Shown: positions 9,340 to 19,960 of the stretch, piece after piece | Position numbering within the stretch: the stretch's first letter is position 1 | Layout of the letters: each line of letters starts with the position of its first letter | Assembly (NCBI GenBank): GCA_963575745.1 | Contig: CAUYUJ010001401.1 | Coordinates: forward strand, 37,665-101,664 | Source: Prorocentrum cordatum | Taxonomy: Eukaryota; Sar; Dinophyceae; Prorocentrales; Prorocentraceae | DNA length: 64,000 nucleotides | Direction: 5' to 3' | Notes under the pieces: generated by a model | Seen by the model: the letters and a program-made list of their open reading frames with translations, nothing else | The model's database searches: none | Told to the model about the DNA's origin: nothing | Made by a program: the position numbers and the translations under genes

Positions 9340-12300
9340 TACTATTCTCGCAACTCTGAGCTCTCAGATGCTGCGCAAGAGGTGGTCCAGCCTGGGGGCC
9401 CAGAAGACCACATGTTACATATCCTCCATGGGACCCTGCGAGCCTCAGGAGGCCCCAGGAGGCACCAGGAGGCCGCAGGACGCCCAGGACAGGCTCCAGG
9501 GGTCCCCAGAAGATTCCAAGGAGGCTCCCAGGAGGCCCCAGGAGGCCGCCTATCAGAACGTGTCAACTTAATACACATCCGGTGTCGATTCGTTGATTTT
9601 TCCTGCTCTTGTGCCCCCCCCCCTCCATTTGGAGAGGCCCAAACGGCCACAGGTTAGATATCCACCCTGGGAGCCCCAAGAGGCTTCAGGAAACCCCAGG
9701 TGGAGTTCACGAGGCCACAGGAGGCCCAACTCGGAGCTCGGAGACGCCGCGCTCGAGGTGGTCCGGCCCGTTTCGCCTGAGACTTCCTCGCACCACGTTT
9801 CGCCCGAGACATCGTCGCAACTCTGGGGTCCGAGATGCCGTGTGCGCGGTGGTCCAGCCCGTTACGCTGGAGACATCCTCGCAACTCTAGGCTCCGAGAT
9901 GCCGTTCGGGATGAAGAGGATGTGGAGGAGGAGGAGGAGGAGGAGGAGGAGAAGATGGAAGGGAGAAGGAGGAGGCGGATGATGTGCATGAGGGAGCAGG
10001 CAGGAGGAGGGGGAGGCCCCAGAGAGCTCCAGGAGGCCGCAAGACGCCCAGGACAGGCCCCAGGGGTCCCCAGGAGATTCCTGGGAGGCTCCCAGGAGGC
10101 CCCAGGAGGCCGCCTATCAGAACGTGTCAAGTCAATACACATCCGGTGTCGATTCGTTGATTCTTCCTGCTCTTGTGCCCCACCCCCTCCATTTGGAGAG
10201 GCCCAAACGGCCACAGGTTAGATATCCCCCCCCCGGGAGCCCAAAGAGGCTTCAGGAAACCCCAGGTGGAGTTCAGGAGGCCACAGGAGGCCCAGGAGGA
10301 AGCCCCAGGAGGTCCCCAGGAAGCCCCAGGAGGCACCAGGAGGCCCCCGCAACTCGGAGCTCTGAGACGCCGCGCTCGAGGTGGTCCGGCCCATTTCGCC
10401 TGAGACTTCCTCGCAGCACGTTTGCCCGAGAAATCGTCGCAACTCTGGGGTCCGAGATGCCGCGCGCGAGGTGGTCCAGCCCGTTGCGCTGGAGACATCC
10501 TCGCAACTCTAGGCTCCGAGATGCCGTTCGGGATGAAGAGGAGGTCGAGGAGGAGGAGGAGGAGGAGGAGGAGGAGGAGGAGAAGGAGAAGGAGAAGGAG
10601 ATGGAAGGGAGAAGGAGGAGGCGGATGATGTGCATGAGGGAGCAGGCAGGAGGAGGGGGAGGAGGAGGAGGAGGAGAGGAAGAGGGAGAAGGAAAGGAGT
10701 TGCAGGAGAGGACCTAACGGGAAGCGAGTGCGATGTGGACTTGTCAAAACGTGTGCGAAAGATTGTCCGGCCCGTTTCGTTTGAGACATCCTTCCAATAC
10801 TGAGCTCCAAGATGTCGCTCGCGAGGTGGTCCGGCCCGTTTCGATTGAGCCATCCTCGCAATGCGAGGCTCGAAGATGTTGCGCGCGAGATGGTCTGGCC
10901 CATTCTGCCTGAGACGTTTCGTAGCACAGGAGCTCCAATCACAACCTCTCTCATTCCTTCTCCCGCCTCCCTCTTCCCACTTCCCGCCTGGTTCCTCTTC
11001 CCTCCTCCCTCCTCCCGCCTCCCGCCTCCCGCTGCTGCGCCTCTGCCTCCGCCTCCCCGTCCCCGCCGTCGTCGTTTCTGCCGCCTCAGCATCCGTCATG
11101 CGCGCACTGCCTTCCGCCCTCCCCAGACATCCGACGTCACGATTTTTCCCCAAACAGCTTACTGAACGGGGTGCTGTCGTGATAGAAGCTAACTCCGGCC
11201 GAGGGAAGTCGGAGCAGAGACATCCTCACAAAAATTTGATGGTCTGGGCCGTTTCGCGAGACATCCTCACAACTCTCGTTTCTGAGTTGGCCAGGATTGG
11301 CCGTTTCGCCTGAGACATCCTCGAAAAGTGGCGCTCCGGGACGCCGCGCGAGAGGTGGTCCAGGCCGTTTCGCTTGAGGCATCCTCGAAACTCTGAGCCC
11401 CGAGGTGCCGTGCGAGAGGTGGTCCGGGCCGTTTCGCCTGAGACATCCTCGAAACTCTGAGCTCTGAGATGCCTTGCGCGAGGTGGTCCGGCCCGTTTCG
11501 CTTGAGACATCCTCGAAACTCTAACCTCGGAGATGCCGCGCGAGAGGTGGTCCGGACCGTTTCGCCTGAGACATCCTCGAACTTCTGAGCTCTGAGACGC
11601 CTTGCGCGAGGTGGTCCGGCCCGTCTCGCCTGAGACATCCTCGCAACTCTGAGCTCTGAGATGCCGTGCGCAAGGTGGTCCGGCCTGTTTCGCAAAAGAC
11701 ATTCTCACAACTCTGAGCTCCCAGATGCCGCGCAAGAGGTGGTCCAGCCTGGGGGCCCAGGAGACCACATGTTACATATCCTCCATGGGACCCTGCGAGC
11801 CCGCCTGAGACATCCTCGAACTTCTGAGCTCTGAGATGCCCTGCGCGAGGTGGTCCGGCCCGTTTCGCAAAAGACATTCTCGCAACTCTGAGCTCTGAGA
11901 TGCCGTGCGCAAGGTGGTCCGGCCTGTTTCGCACAAGACATTCTCACAACTCTGAGCTCCCAGATGCCGCGCAAGAGGTGGTCCAGCCTGGGGGCCCAGA
12001 CGACCACATGTTACATATCCTCCTTGGGACCCTGGGAACCCCAGGAGGCCCCAGAGAGCTCCAGGAGGCCGCAGGACGCCCAGGACAGGCCCCAGGGGTC
12101 CGCAGGAGATTCCCAGGAGGCTCCCAGGAGGCCCCAGGGGGCCCCCTAACAGAACGTGTCAAGTTAATACACATCCGGTGTCGATTCGTTGATTTTTCCT
12201 GCTCTTGTGCCCCCCCCCCTTATTTTGAGGGGCCCAAGCAACCACAGGTTAGATATCCCCCCTGGGAGCCCCAAGAGGCTTCAGGAAACCCCAGGTGGAG

Positions 12301-13960
12301 TTCAGGAGGCCACAGGAGGCCCAGGAGGAAGCCCCAGGAGGTCCCCAGGAGGCCTCAGGAGGCACCAGGAGGCCCCCGCAACTCGGAGCTCTGAGACGCC
12401 GCGCTCGAGGTGTTCCGGCCCGTTTCGCCTGAGACTTCCTCGCAGCGCGTTTCGCCCGAGACATCGTCGCAACTCTGGGGTCCGAAATGCCGCGCGCGAG
12501 GTGGTCCAGCCCGTTACGCTGGAGACATCCTCGCAACTCTGGGCTCCGAGATGCCCTGCGCGAGGTGGTCCGGTCCATCTCGCCCGAGACATCCTCGCAA
12601 CTCTGAGCTCTGAGATGCCGTGCGCAAGGTGGTCCGGCCCGTTTCGCACAAGACATTCTCGCAACTCTGAGCTCTCAGATGCTGCGCAAGAGGTGGTCCA
12701 GCCTGGGGGCCCAGAAGACCACATGTTACATATCCCCCCTGGGACCCTGGGAGCCCCAGGAGGCCCAGGACAGGCCCCAGGGGTCCCCAGGAGATTCCCA
12801 GGAGGCTCCCAGGAGGCCCCCTGTCAGAACGTGTCAAGTTAATACACATCCGGTGTTGATTCGTTGATTTTTCCTGCTCTTGTGGCCCCCCCATTTTAAG
12901 GGGCCCCGACGGCCACATGTTAGATATCCCCCCTGGGAGCCCCAAGAGGCTTCAGGCAGCCCCAGGTGGGGTCCAGGAGGCCACAGGAGGCCCAGGAGGA
13001 AGCCCCAGGAGGTCACCAGGAGGTCCCACGAGGACCCAGGAGGCCCCAGCAACTCGGAGCTCTGAGACTTCCTCGCAGCACGTTTCGCCTGAGACATCGT
13101 TGCAACTCTGGGGTCCGAAATGCCGCGCGCGAGGTGGTCCAGCCCGCACGCTGGAGTTATCCTCGCAACTCTGGGCTCCGAGATGCCCTGCGCGAGGTGG
13201 TCCGGCCCATCTCGCCCGAGACATCCTCGCAACTCTGAGCTCTGAGATGCCGTGCGCAAGATGGTCCGGCCCGTTTCGCACAAGACATTCTCGCAACTCT
13301 GAGCTCTCAGATGCTGCGCAAGAGGTGGTCCAGCCTGGGGGCCCAGAAGACCACATGTTGCTCCCAGGAGGCCCCAGAGCTCCAGGAGGCCGCAGGACGC
13401 CCAGGACAGGCCCCAGGGGTCCCCAGGAGATTCCCAGGAGGCTCCCAGGAGGCCCCAGGAGGCCCCCTCTCAGAACGTGTCAAGTTAATACACATCTGGT
13501 GTCGATTCGTTGATTTTTCCTACTCTTGTGGCCACCTCACCTCCCCCATTTTGGGGGGCCCCGACGGCCACATGTTAGATATCCCCCCCTGGGAGCCCCA
13601 AGAGGCTTCAGGAAGCCTCAGGTGGGGTCCAGGAGGCCACAGGAGGCCCAGGAGGAAGCCCCAGGAGGTCACCAGGAGGTCCCAGGAGGCCCCAGGAGGC
13701 CCCCGCAACTCGGAGCTCTGAGACGCCGCGCTCGAGTTGGTCCGGCCCGTTTCGCCTGAGACTTCCTCGCAGCACGTTTCGCCCGAGACATCGTCGCAAC
13801 TCTGGGGTCCGAGATGCCGCGCGCGAGGTGGTCCAGCCCGTTACGCTGGAGACATCCTCGCAACTCTGGACTCCGAGATGCCGTTCGGGATGAAGAGGAG
13901 GTGGAGGAGGACGAGGAGGAGGATGAGGAGCAGGAGGAGGAGGAGGCATGTTTTAACATG
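9340..13960. repeat. Complex satellite with higher-order structure
   Basis: About 4.6 kb built from three kinds of module: (1) a 64-bp monomer around GAGGTGGTCCGGCCCGTTTCGC; (2) a CCAGGAGGCCCC-rich block of about 200 bases; (3) a unique-looking block around AATACACATCCGGTGTCGAT, present near 9568, 10135, 12165, 12840 and 13485 and followed by a C-run and a GGCCACAGG/GGCCACATG segment. Spacing between module-3 copies varies (about 565, 2030, 675 and 645 bases), so the order was rearranged. GGA tracts at 9920-9960, 10540-10690 and 13900-13945 close several units. Open frames here are repeat artefacts. Confidence 0.88.
11230..12030. repeat. Uninterrupted run of 64-bp monomers
   Basis: The string (G/A)AGGTGGTCC begins at 11352, 11416, 11480, 11544, 11608, 11672 and 11736: seven consecutive spacings of exactly 64 bases. 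Because 64 is not a multiple of three, each minus-strand frame shows the same residues cyclically permuted, which rules out selection on a protein. Confidence 0.92.
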
Positions 13961-15390
13961 CCAAGCCAGCCCGCACTGGACGGGCACGCAATCTGCCTTG
14001 GTAGCCGCAGTGGTTCTAAAAACCCTGTCTGGGGATACTGCATTTCGGCTATAATTCTCTCTGCTGTCGTGCCATCAATTTCATGCTCGTCTCCGCCCGT
14101 CCCCGTACTATCTCTATCTCCTATGCGTCTTCTGCTGTCTCCCGTTCCCGTTCTTTCAACCTTGACTGCCAGGTGTCGATTGACCGGGGCCTCACGCCTA
14201 CGATGGTGTCGTTCAAACGTGATAGAAAACATTTCGTCAACAATGTCCCGCGCGCGTTGATCTGAAAAGCTTTGGATTGGCTCGCTGCTGGGTGGTACGA
14301 AAAGCACGGTACACGGCGTCGGTACATCAAGATTCCTCAGTGCAGGGAGCCAGCCAATTGCTAGAAGTTTCTGGGGTCATCTTCGTAATCTGGATTATGG
14401 TGAACGTGTGTTTCCGTCTCGTTATAATTGTCGTGTCGTTTCGTCTGCTTCGTCCATCTCTCCATGCCGACGATATTAAACGAAACGTGCAGATGAATTT
14501 GACGTATGACTTGCTTCATTTTGGCAATGCGTTGTTCGCCCTTGGGGTAGACATGGCCCAGGGCAATAATTTATCGTCGGGTGTATGGAAAGCTGCTTGC
14601 TGTTACCTGAAACGGAATCAAAGCAATCTCCCTGCAACGTTGGGCATCTCTCATGTGCAGCATGTCAAAAGCGTCATCTGCCGCTGGACGGACGACATTT
14701 TCGGTGTTACAAGTTTTTGGACCAAGGGCGGCAAGGATGATGAAGACCTGAAAGCAAGTGTATCCGCCACTCAATAATTCGCCAACGAGTTCTCGTCAAC
14801 ATGCATTCCCGCATCACCCGTAAGATCTCTCATGTTTGTTTCAATTTGAAGATTGAATACTTTGCTGTGTTTGTTGGTCTTGATGTCTTGTTGGGTTCCT
14901 GTGTCCAATTGCGCCCACACGTCCGCAATGTTGATCTGCTTGCTGCTCCTTTCCCCTTCCTCTCCCTCCCCTTCCCTCGTTACCAGGCTTGGCATGCGAA
15001 TCCGCCCTTCCAGGAGAAATTTGCAATTTGATTGGTTTGGACACTCAGTGCGTGGACCGGTGTCTGGCTGTCGACCTTGAAGGATCGATTGCGTCCATGT
15101 TCCTTCAGCTGCGGTTCCTTGAATACCCGTGGAAGGCACTCGACGTCGCTACATCCAGGTTGTTGTCGAAGCATCCGTATCTCTCTTGTGTGTCCCGTGG
15201 TCGTGTTCGTGCCAAAGCGAAACGGGCATCCAATGCTTAACTCCTGCCTTGCTGCTCTCCTCCCTCTTCATCCTCCCTGTATGCTCCTTCGATGTTTAGA
15301 ATCATATGTCCCTGATGGTGTGGTGCGAGTGATCCCGGCGCCCCGGGTGCAGCCCGTCTCTGCAGGATTCGTGCAGTCACACATGCTCTC
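13960..15390. other. AT-richer segment with decayed coding signal
   Basis: GC content drops sharply relative to the satellite. Minus-strand stretches look coding: VDEMFSITFERHHRRR and following at 14250-13970; a segment with RQIHLHVSFNIVGMERW at 14540-14340 that is interrupted by stops further upstream; and 15139-14771 with QDIKTNKHSKVFNLQIETN. Plus-strand frames of similar length (14277-14777, 14989-15240) overlap them, so direction is not certain. The most economical reading is a decayed mobile element or pseudogene on the minus strand. No domain was recognised. Confidence 0.35.
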
Positions 15391-15394
15391 TTGG

Positions 15395-15600
15395 TGCATA
15401 CTTGCATATGTATGTATGTGCGCATGTATGTATGTATGTCTGTCTGTCTGTCTGCCTGTCTCTCTGTCTGTCTGCCTGGCTGTCTGTCTGTCTGTCTGTA
15501 TGTGTGTATGTATGTATGTGGGTATGGATATGTATAGCCTAAGAATCGATGCACATACATATATATATATATGTATACATACATATATCGCGAAACTAAC
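15395..15600. repeat. TGTA/TGTC tetranucleotide and AT microsatellites
   Basis: (TGTA)n, then (TGTC)n with TGCC variants, then (TGTA)n again at 15405-15530, and a short (AT)n at 15558-15590. Confidence 0.9.
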
Positions 15601-15934
15601 CTGGGCCGAATATGCATGCATGTACTTACAATCGTGTGTTCGAACCGTTCTTGCAGTTTCTTCCGTCCTGTCTGGCTCGTAGCGGCCTCCATGGTCTTGT
15701 TGGGGCCGCTAGGGCCAACCCAGCGAGCCCGACCATAAATACCAAATATCTATTTCCGAAACCTATGGTTTTGGAGAGGGTTGTTGCGGCACGAATGGAA
15801 GATAAAACTATGTGGATGGAGCTATCAAATAATCCCACCAGCCCTCAGTGCGTGAATGGTTTAGGGGCGCCCGCTACGTTCCACCCCTGCCCCCCCCTTG
15901 GCCTGGACGGGGGGCCCCGCGGGTAGTTGGTGCG

Positions 15935-16985
15935 CCAAGATAGCGCCAAGAGGGCTCAAGAGAGCTCAAGATGACCTCCAAAATCGCTCAAGATATCCTT
16001 CGATGACTCAATATAGACCGTCCCAAGACGGCTCCAAGTGGCCACGGAGCCGCCCAAGGACGCACCCGAGAGGCCCAAATGTTTTCAAATTCGTATGGAA
16101 ATCTATGTTTAGTTGTCGTCTCGCCTTCTTGCTTCCGATGGGCTCTCGAGGCCTCAAGATGACCCCAAAATGGCCCAAGAGCGGGCCCAAGGGCGCCCCA
16201 ATAGCGGCCCAAGAGGGCCCCAAGGGGGATGTGTTTGGGCCGTATCGGGGTTCATGGATCCTTCGTCCTCCTCCTCCCCCGCACTGCCACCGTCGACCCT
16301 AGGTCGAGGGTGCCCGAGCTCGACGGCATGGAGGACCCGCGGACCGCCGAGGGGACCAGAATCACCCATTCCCCCCGCCGCGCCCCAGAATGGCTCCCCA
16401 GCGGGCAAAAAGTCGCCATGGGGGCCACACTGAGGGGCAAGGGGTGGCACCGCCGCGGCGCCGTTAGGGCAACCGCTAGGGCCGCTAGGGTGCCGACGAC
16501 GGCCTCTGGGGGCCTGGCGGGTTGCCACAGCGGGCATTGCACGAGCGTCCCCCTCCTCCTCCATGAATCTTAAGAAACGCGCACCACGTCGTCGTCGTCG
16601 TCGTCGTCGGTCGTCGTCGTCATCGTCATCGTCGCCGTCGTCTTCGTCGTCGTCATCGCGGTTGTCGTCGTGGCGGTCGTCGTAGTCATTATCGTCGTCG
16701 GGTGCGTCGTCGTCATCGTGGCCCTCGCCGTCGTCGTCGGCGTCGCCGCTTCCCCCCGCCCCCCGTCGTCTTCTCTTCTTCCTCCTCCTCCAGCCGGACC
16801 CCTCCACTCCTCCCACAAGGAAAGGATGAGATAAAAGGAAGTAGGTGGGAGATAGGAGGAACAGGGGGACATATGCGAGGGCAGGAGGAGGTGCGCCTGC
16901 AAATCACAACTGTCGGTATGCTTCGCAAAAGCTGCTGTTTTGGGGATGGGCCGGTGGGGGGGGCGCGCGAAGCGTGAAGAATTCC
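15935..16985. repeat. Dispersed composite repeat, copy 1
   Basis: It consists of a block of GCCCCAAGAGGGCC-like units (15940-16230), a unique G/C-rich part, a (GTC)n tract (16587-16745) and a conserved end of about 190 bases (16800-16985). That end contains TATGCTTCGCAAA, GGGGATGGGC and GCGCGAAGCGTGAAGAA. The same order occurs at 58140-58796 in the same orientation. Read on the minus strand it begins TTCTTCACGCTTCGCGC, directly after exon-like DNA, so it may be an intron or an insertion in an intron. Confidence 0.65.
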
Positions 16986-17201
16986 AGCTTCTCTGCGGGC
17001 TCCAGCGGGCCCCCCCCTGGGGCCGCGGGCCACGGATCACGGGCCACGAAGTCCACCCTTGGAGGGCCCTCTTGGGGCCGCGAACGTGCCAGCACAACTG
17101 AATGTTATGAAGAGCCCCCCGATCATGATGATGAAAATGTTCGCTGGCACAGCTCGGGCGCCGTGACCGTCGGCAAGCGCAGCGCAGACGGCAGCCCGGA
17201 C

Positions 17202-17500
17202 CTACTCGCCGTGCGCTGCCTGACGAGCCTCACGGTCCTCACGGTCGACAGTATCCACTGCGCGACGCTGGCTCTCCACGAGGCTCTCGTCTTTGATCTT
17301 CGTGTCGTCTACGACATCGACGAGCACCTCCATCTTCTTCTGGTAGCGCTTGAGCCTCTGGCTGAGGAACTTGTTCTTCACCCTTTCCTTCCTCAGCAAT
17401 GACTGGAGACGAAAGAACCGCCCTCTCTGAGACTCCGTGAGGCCCGCGGGGACGGCTGGATAGAAGCCAGGCCAAAATCGTTTCGGCGCCATCCCCAGGG
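17202..17500 (-). CDS. Gene D, C-terminal exon (basic coiled coil)
   Basis: Encodes a basic, helical segment from an internal ATG near 17490 (MAPKRFWPGFYPAV) through RLQSLLRKERVKNKFLSQRL and KKMEVLVDVVDDTKIKDESL to a TAG stop at 17202. The charged heptads suggest a coiled coil. Just upstream at 17556-17572 the minus strand reads GCCGTTTTGGCCCC. This resembles the 3' part of the spliced leader, but with three mismatches in sixteen, so this segment may itself begin a retrocopied unit instead of continuing gene D. No family assignment. Confidence 0.45.
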
Positions 17501-17689
17501 CCCCAAGTCCCAAGTGCCAGGCTGCCAGGCGAGGAGCAGATGTGCAGTGCCGCAACCTGGGGCCAAAACGGCGCACGTGGCCATGCAAACGTTCGCACTG
17601 GTTCACATGGCCCGCTGGGAGAATGGATCGGTTTCAGGATTGGCGGCAGCGGCGGCGAGGACGCGAAACGACAGTGACTACGGCACGGG

Positions 17690-17945
17690 GAGAAGGATGG
17701 GACGAGAACGATAGGACGAGAAGGAGGGAAGGAGAGAAGGATAGGACGAGGGGAGAGAAGGAGAGAAGGACGAGGGGACGAGGACGAGGGGACAAGAAGG
17801 AGAGAAGGACGAAGGGTGGGACGAGGAGGGAGGATAGGACGAGGGGGGAGGGGAGAGAAGGATAGGGGATAGGATAGGACGATAGGACGAAGAGAAGGAC
17901 GAGAAGGAGAGAAGGAAAGAAGGGCTGCGAAAGCCCCTGGGAGAA
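17690..17945. repeat. Purine-rich GGACGAGAAGGA minisatellite
   Basis: Imperfect 8-12 base units of GGACGAGGG, GAGAAGGA and GGATAGGAC. No coding evidence. Confidence 0.7.
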
Positions 17946-18154
17946 GGATAGGACGAAGGCGGGCGCGAGCGCGTCTTTCCACCCAGGCGCGCCCGAATCC
18001 GAGGAGCGAGTGCGCCCCATCTCGCACTCGCTCCTCCTCCTCCTCATCCCTGCCCGCCCCACGGGCCGGGGCCCCCGTCCTCTCCGGCGGGGGTCGCGTC
18101 AAAACCTGCGAGAGCTCCGAGCCCCGCAGGCTCAAGCCTTGCTCAAGCCAAGCC

Positions 18155-18870
18155 TCAAGCTGCTCCGACGGGCGTGGCTAGCATCTTCGCGAGCACCCTG
18201 TCCAGGATCTTCGGCAGGGGCGTCTGGCCCTCCTGCCAAAAGTCAAAAGAAGCAAGAGAGTGGCATCGGCGGCAGAACCGCCCTCGGCCGCAGCAGCAAT
18301 GGGCAACATCAACTCGACGATCAGCGCAAGCAAGAAATTGAAAGGGCAACGCCGGGAGCATAGGAAGGGGCGGGCGGGTGCAGTCGAAGGAAGGTTGCTG
18401 CGACGGCGAACCTCGAGGACGAACAGGCCGCCAGACGTCGGCCCAGGCCAGACAGCGGCCCATCAACTGAAACCTCTCCCCCCCGGGCCCCAGGCCAAAG
18501 ATCGAATGGCGGAGGGTGCTGTCGACCTTGCCGCCGCCCTGTCGCGAGGCGCCAACCCCTTTCAGGGCCCGCTCGAACGACGCTGCGTCTTCGATAGGGC
18601 GAGGCGCGAGCGAGGCGAGGACAGCGGAAAAGGGGGCGAGGGGGGGTGGGGGCAGGCAGCCCGAAGAGAGGCAGGGGACGAAGGACGACGGCACATGGGG
18701 AGGCCCCCGCTCCCCGCAGCCGCTGGTTGGTCCTTGTCCCCGAAATTCTTCGACCTGGCGTACGCGCACATGGCCTTCGCCTTCTCGGGGACGGATACGC
18801 CCTTCGCGTCCTGTTGGTACTGCGCGAGCTCCTGCGGGCCGAGCGGGCAGGAGGCAGGAGGCGGGGGTCG
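18155..18870 (-). CDS. Gene D, three probable internal exons
   Basis: Three separate coding-like segments on the minus strand: about 18850-18720 (QELAQYQQDAKGVSVPEKAK, then MCAYARSKNFGDKDQP), about 18605-18420 (IEDAASFERALKGVG, then STLRHSIFGLGPGGERF), and about 18340-18155 (FWQEGQTPLPKILDRVLAKM). GC-rich low-complexity DNA separates them, as between other exons of this window. They lie between the long exon at 19970-21049 and the exon at 17202-17500 in the same direction, so one gene is likely. The domain is not recognised. Borders are approximate. Confidence 0.42.
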
Positions 18871-18899
18871 ACGTGCGGGGCGCGGGGTGGGGGGGGCAA

Positions 18900-19560
18900 A
18901 CTAGGTGCGCAAACGTCTTATCTGCCGTCCTACCCCTCCCTCCCTCCCATCCCCTAACATGGCGTAGATCTTCTCTCTATCAACACAGTCGGGTGTCGTG
19001 GCATGGCGTAGCATAACATGTCGTTGAAGATCGTAGCATGGCATAGCGCGGCATGGCCCAGGGCCCAGGGCCCCTCCGCAGTCAAGCACTGCATATCGCA
19101 TCATTGACTACGGAGGCGTGCCATCGAACAGCAGAACACAACATGTCATTGCAGTCATTGCATTTCACGCCGTCGAATAGCACGGGACTGAGGTCAGCGC
19201 TGCAGCGGGGGCGCGATTCGGAACGAGCGGGCCCCCGCGCGCAAAAACACAGCACGCGAAGGGGGCGCAGTCAGTCAGGGGGTCAGGGGAGAGCGGAGAT
19301 ATATTGTAATGAGTGATTGCGAAGGGGTGCGGAGGTGAGGACGCGGGCGAGAGGAAGGGGGGCGCACGGGGCGACGGAGGCAAGGAAGGAGCGGGAAGAG
19401 GCGGGGGGGAGGATGGGCCCAGATGGGCCGATGGGGATCGCCTTCTCCCCCATGCTTCTCCCTCTTCCTGCTCCGATCACCCCCGGCAATGCAACAATGC
19501 ATCTCCTCGTCCTCCTCCCCTGCCGCGGCGCCGCACCGTGACAGAAGAGCAATCAGGAGG
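18900..19560. other. Spacer with ATGGCATAGC-like short repeats
   Basis: No exon was found. 18990-19160 contains several copies of GCATGGC(G/A)TAGCAT-like strings and CAGGGCCC repeats. The remainder is purine-rich low-complexity DNA, ending in a (GGA)n tract at 19552-19600. Confidence 0.5.
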
Positions 19561-19960
19561 AGGAGGAGGAGGAGGAGGAGGAGGAGGAAGAGGAGAAGGA
19601 GGTCCAGGAGGAGGAGAATGCCCCCGACCCCCGACTCGACCCTCGGATCGAGGATCGATTCGCGACGATCGGGGCCAAGAGCCGCACGAAAACCCCCCCC
19701 CGACCCCCTGAGGGCCCAAGGTCCCAAGCACTCCGAAATCCGAGCAGGCCCAGAGCACCACTACGACCCCCAACCCTCAACCCTCGTGGCGGGCACGTCA
19801 GAAAACGACTCGGGACGAGGGTGCGAGGCTGAGCTGAGCATCCCCCCTCTCCTGTCCCCCCACTCAATGTCCCACTCTCCTCCACGCTGCCCTCGGCCCC
19901 CTCCGCTTCCTCCTCCTACTTGTTCTCCTCCCATTCCCTCGCTGACCACCCGCTCTTTTT

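Noticed and set aside
11137-12945. Several ORFs with repeating RAGPPRARHLRAQS-like residues
   Set aside because: They are the 64-bp satellite read in rotating frames; the period is not a multiple of three, so no consistent protein results.
9340-13960. CRISPR-like array (regular repeats with spacers)
   Set aside because: The spacing units are themselves homologous, there are no cas genes, and the context is eukaryotic.
14277-14777. Plus-strand 166-codon ORF as a gene
   Set aside because: The minus strand of the same DNA has equally good protein-like segments with stops; direction undecided, so the region was entered as decayed coding DNA only.
15405-15530. Possible transmembrane protein (CLSVCLPVSLSVCL)
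   Set aside because: Result of (TGTC)n/(TGTA)n tetranucleotide repeats.
17556-17572. Third spliced-leader relic (GCCGTTTTGGCCCC on the minus strand)
   Set aside because: Three mismatches in sixteen bases; not better than expected often enough in GC-rich DNA to claim, so mentioned only as a possibility.
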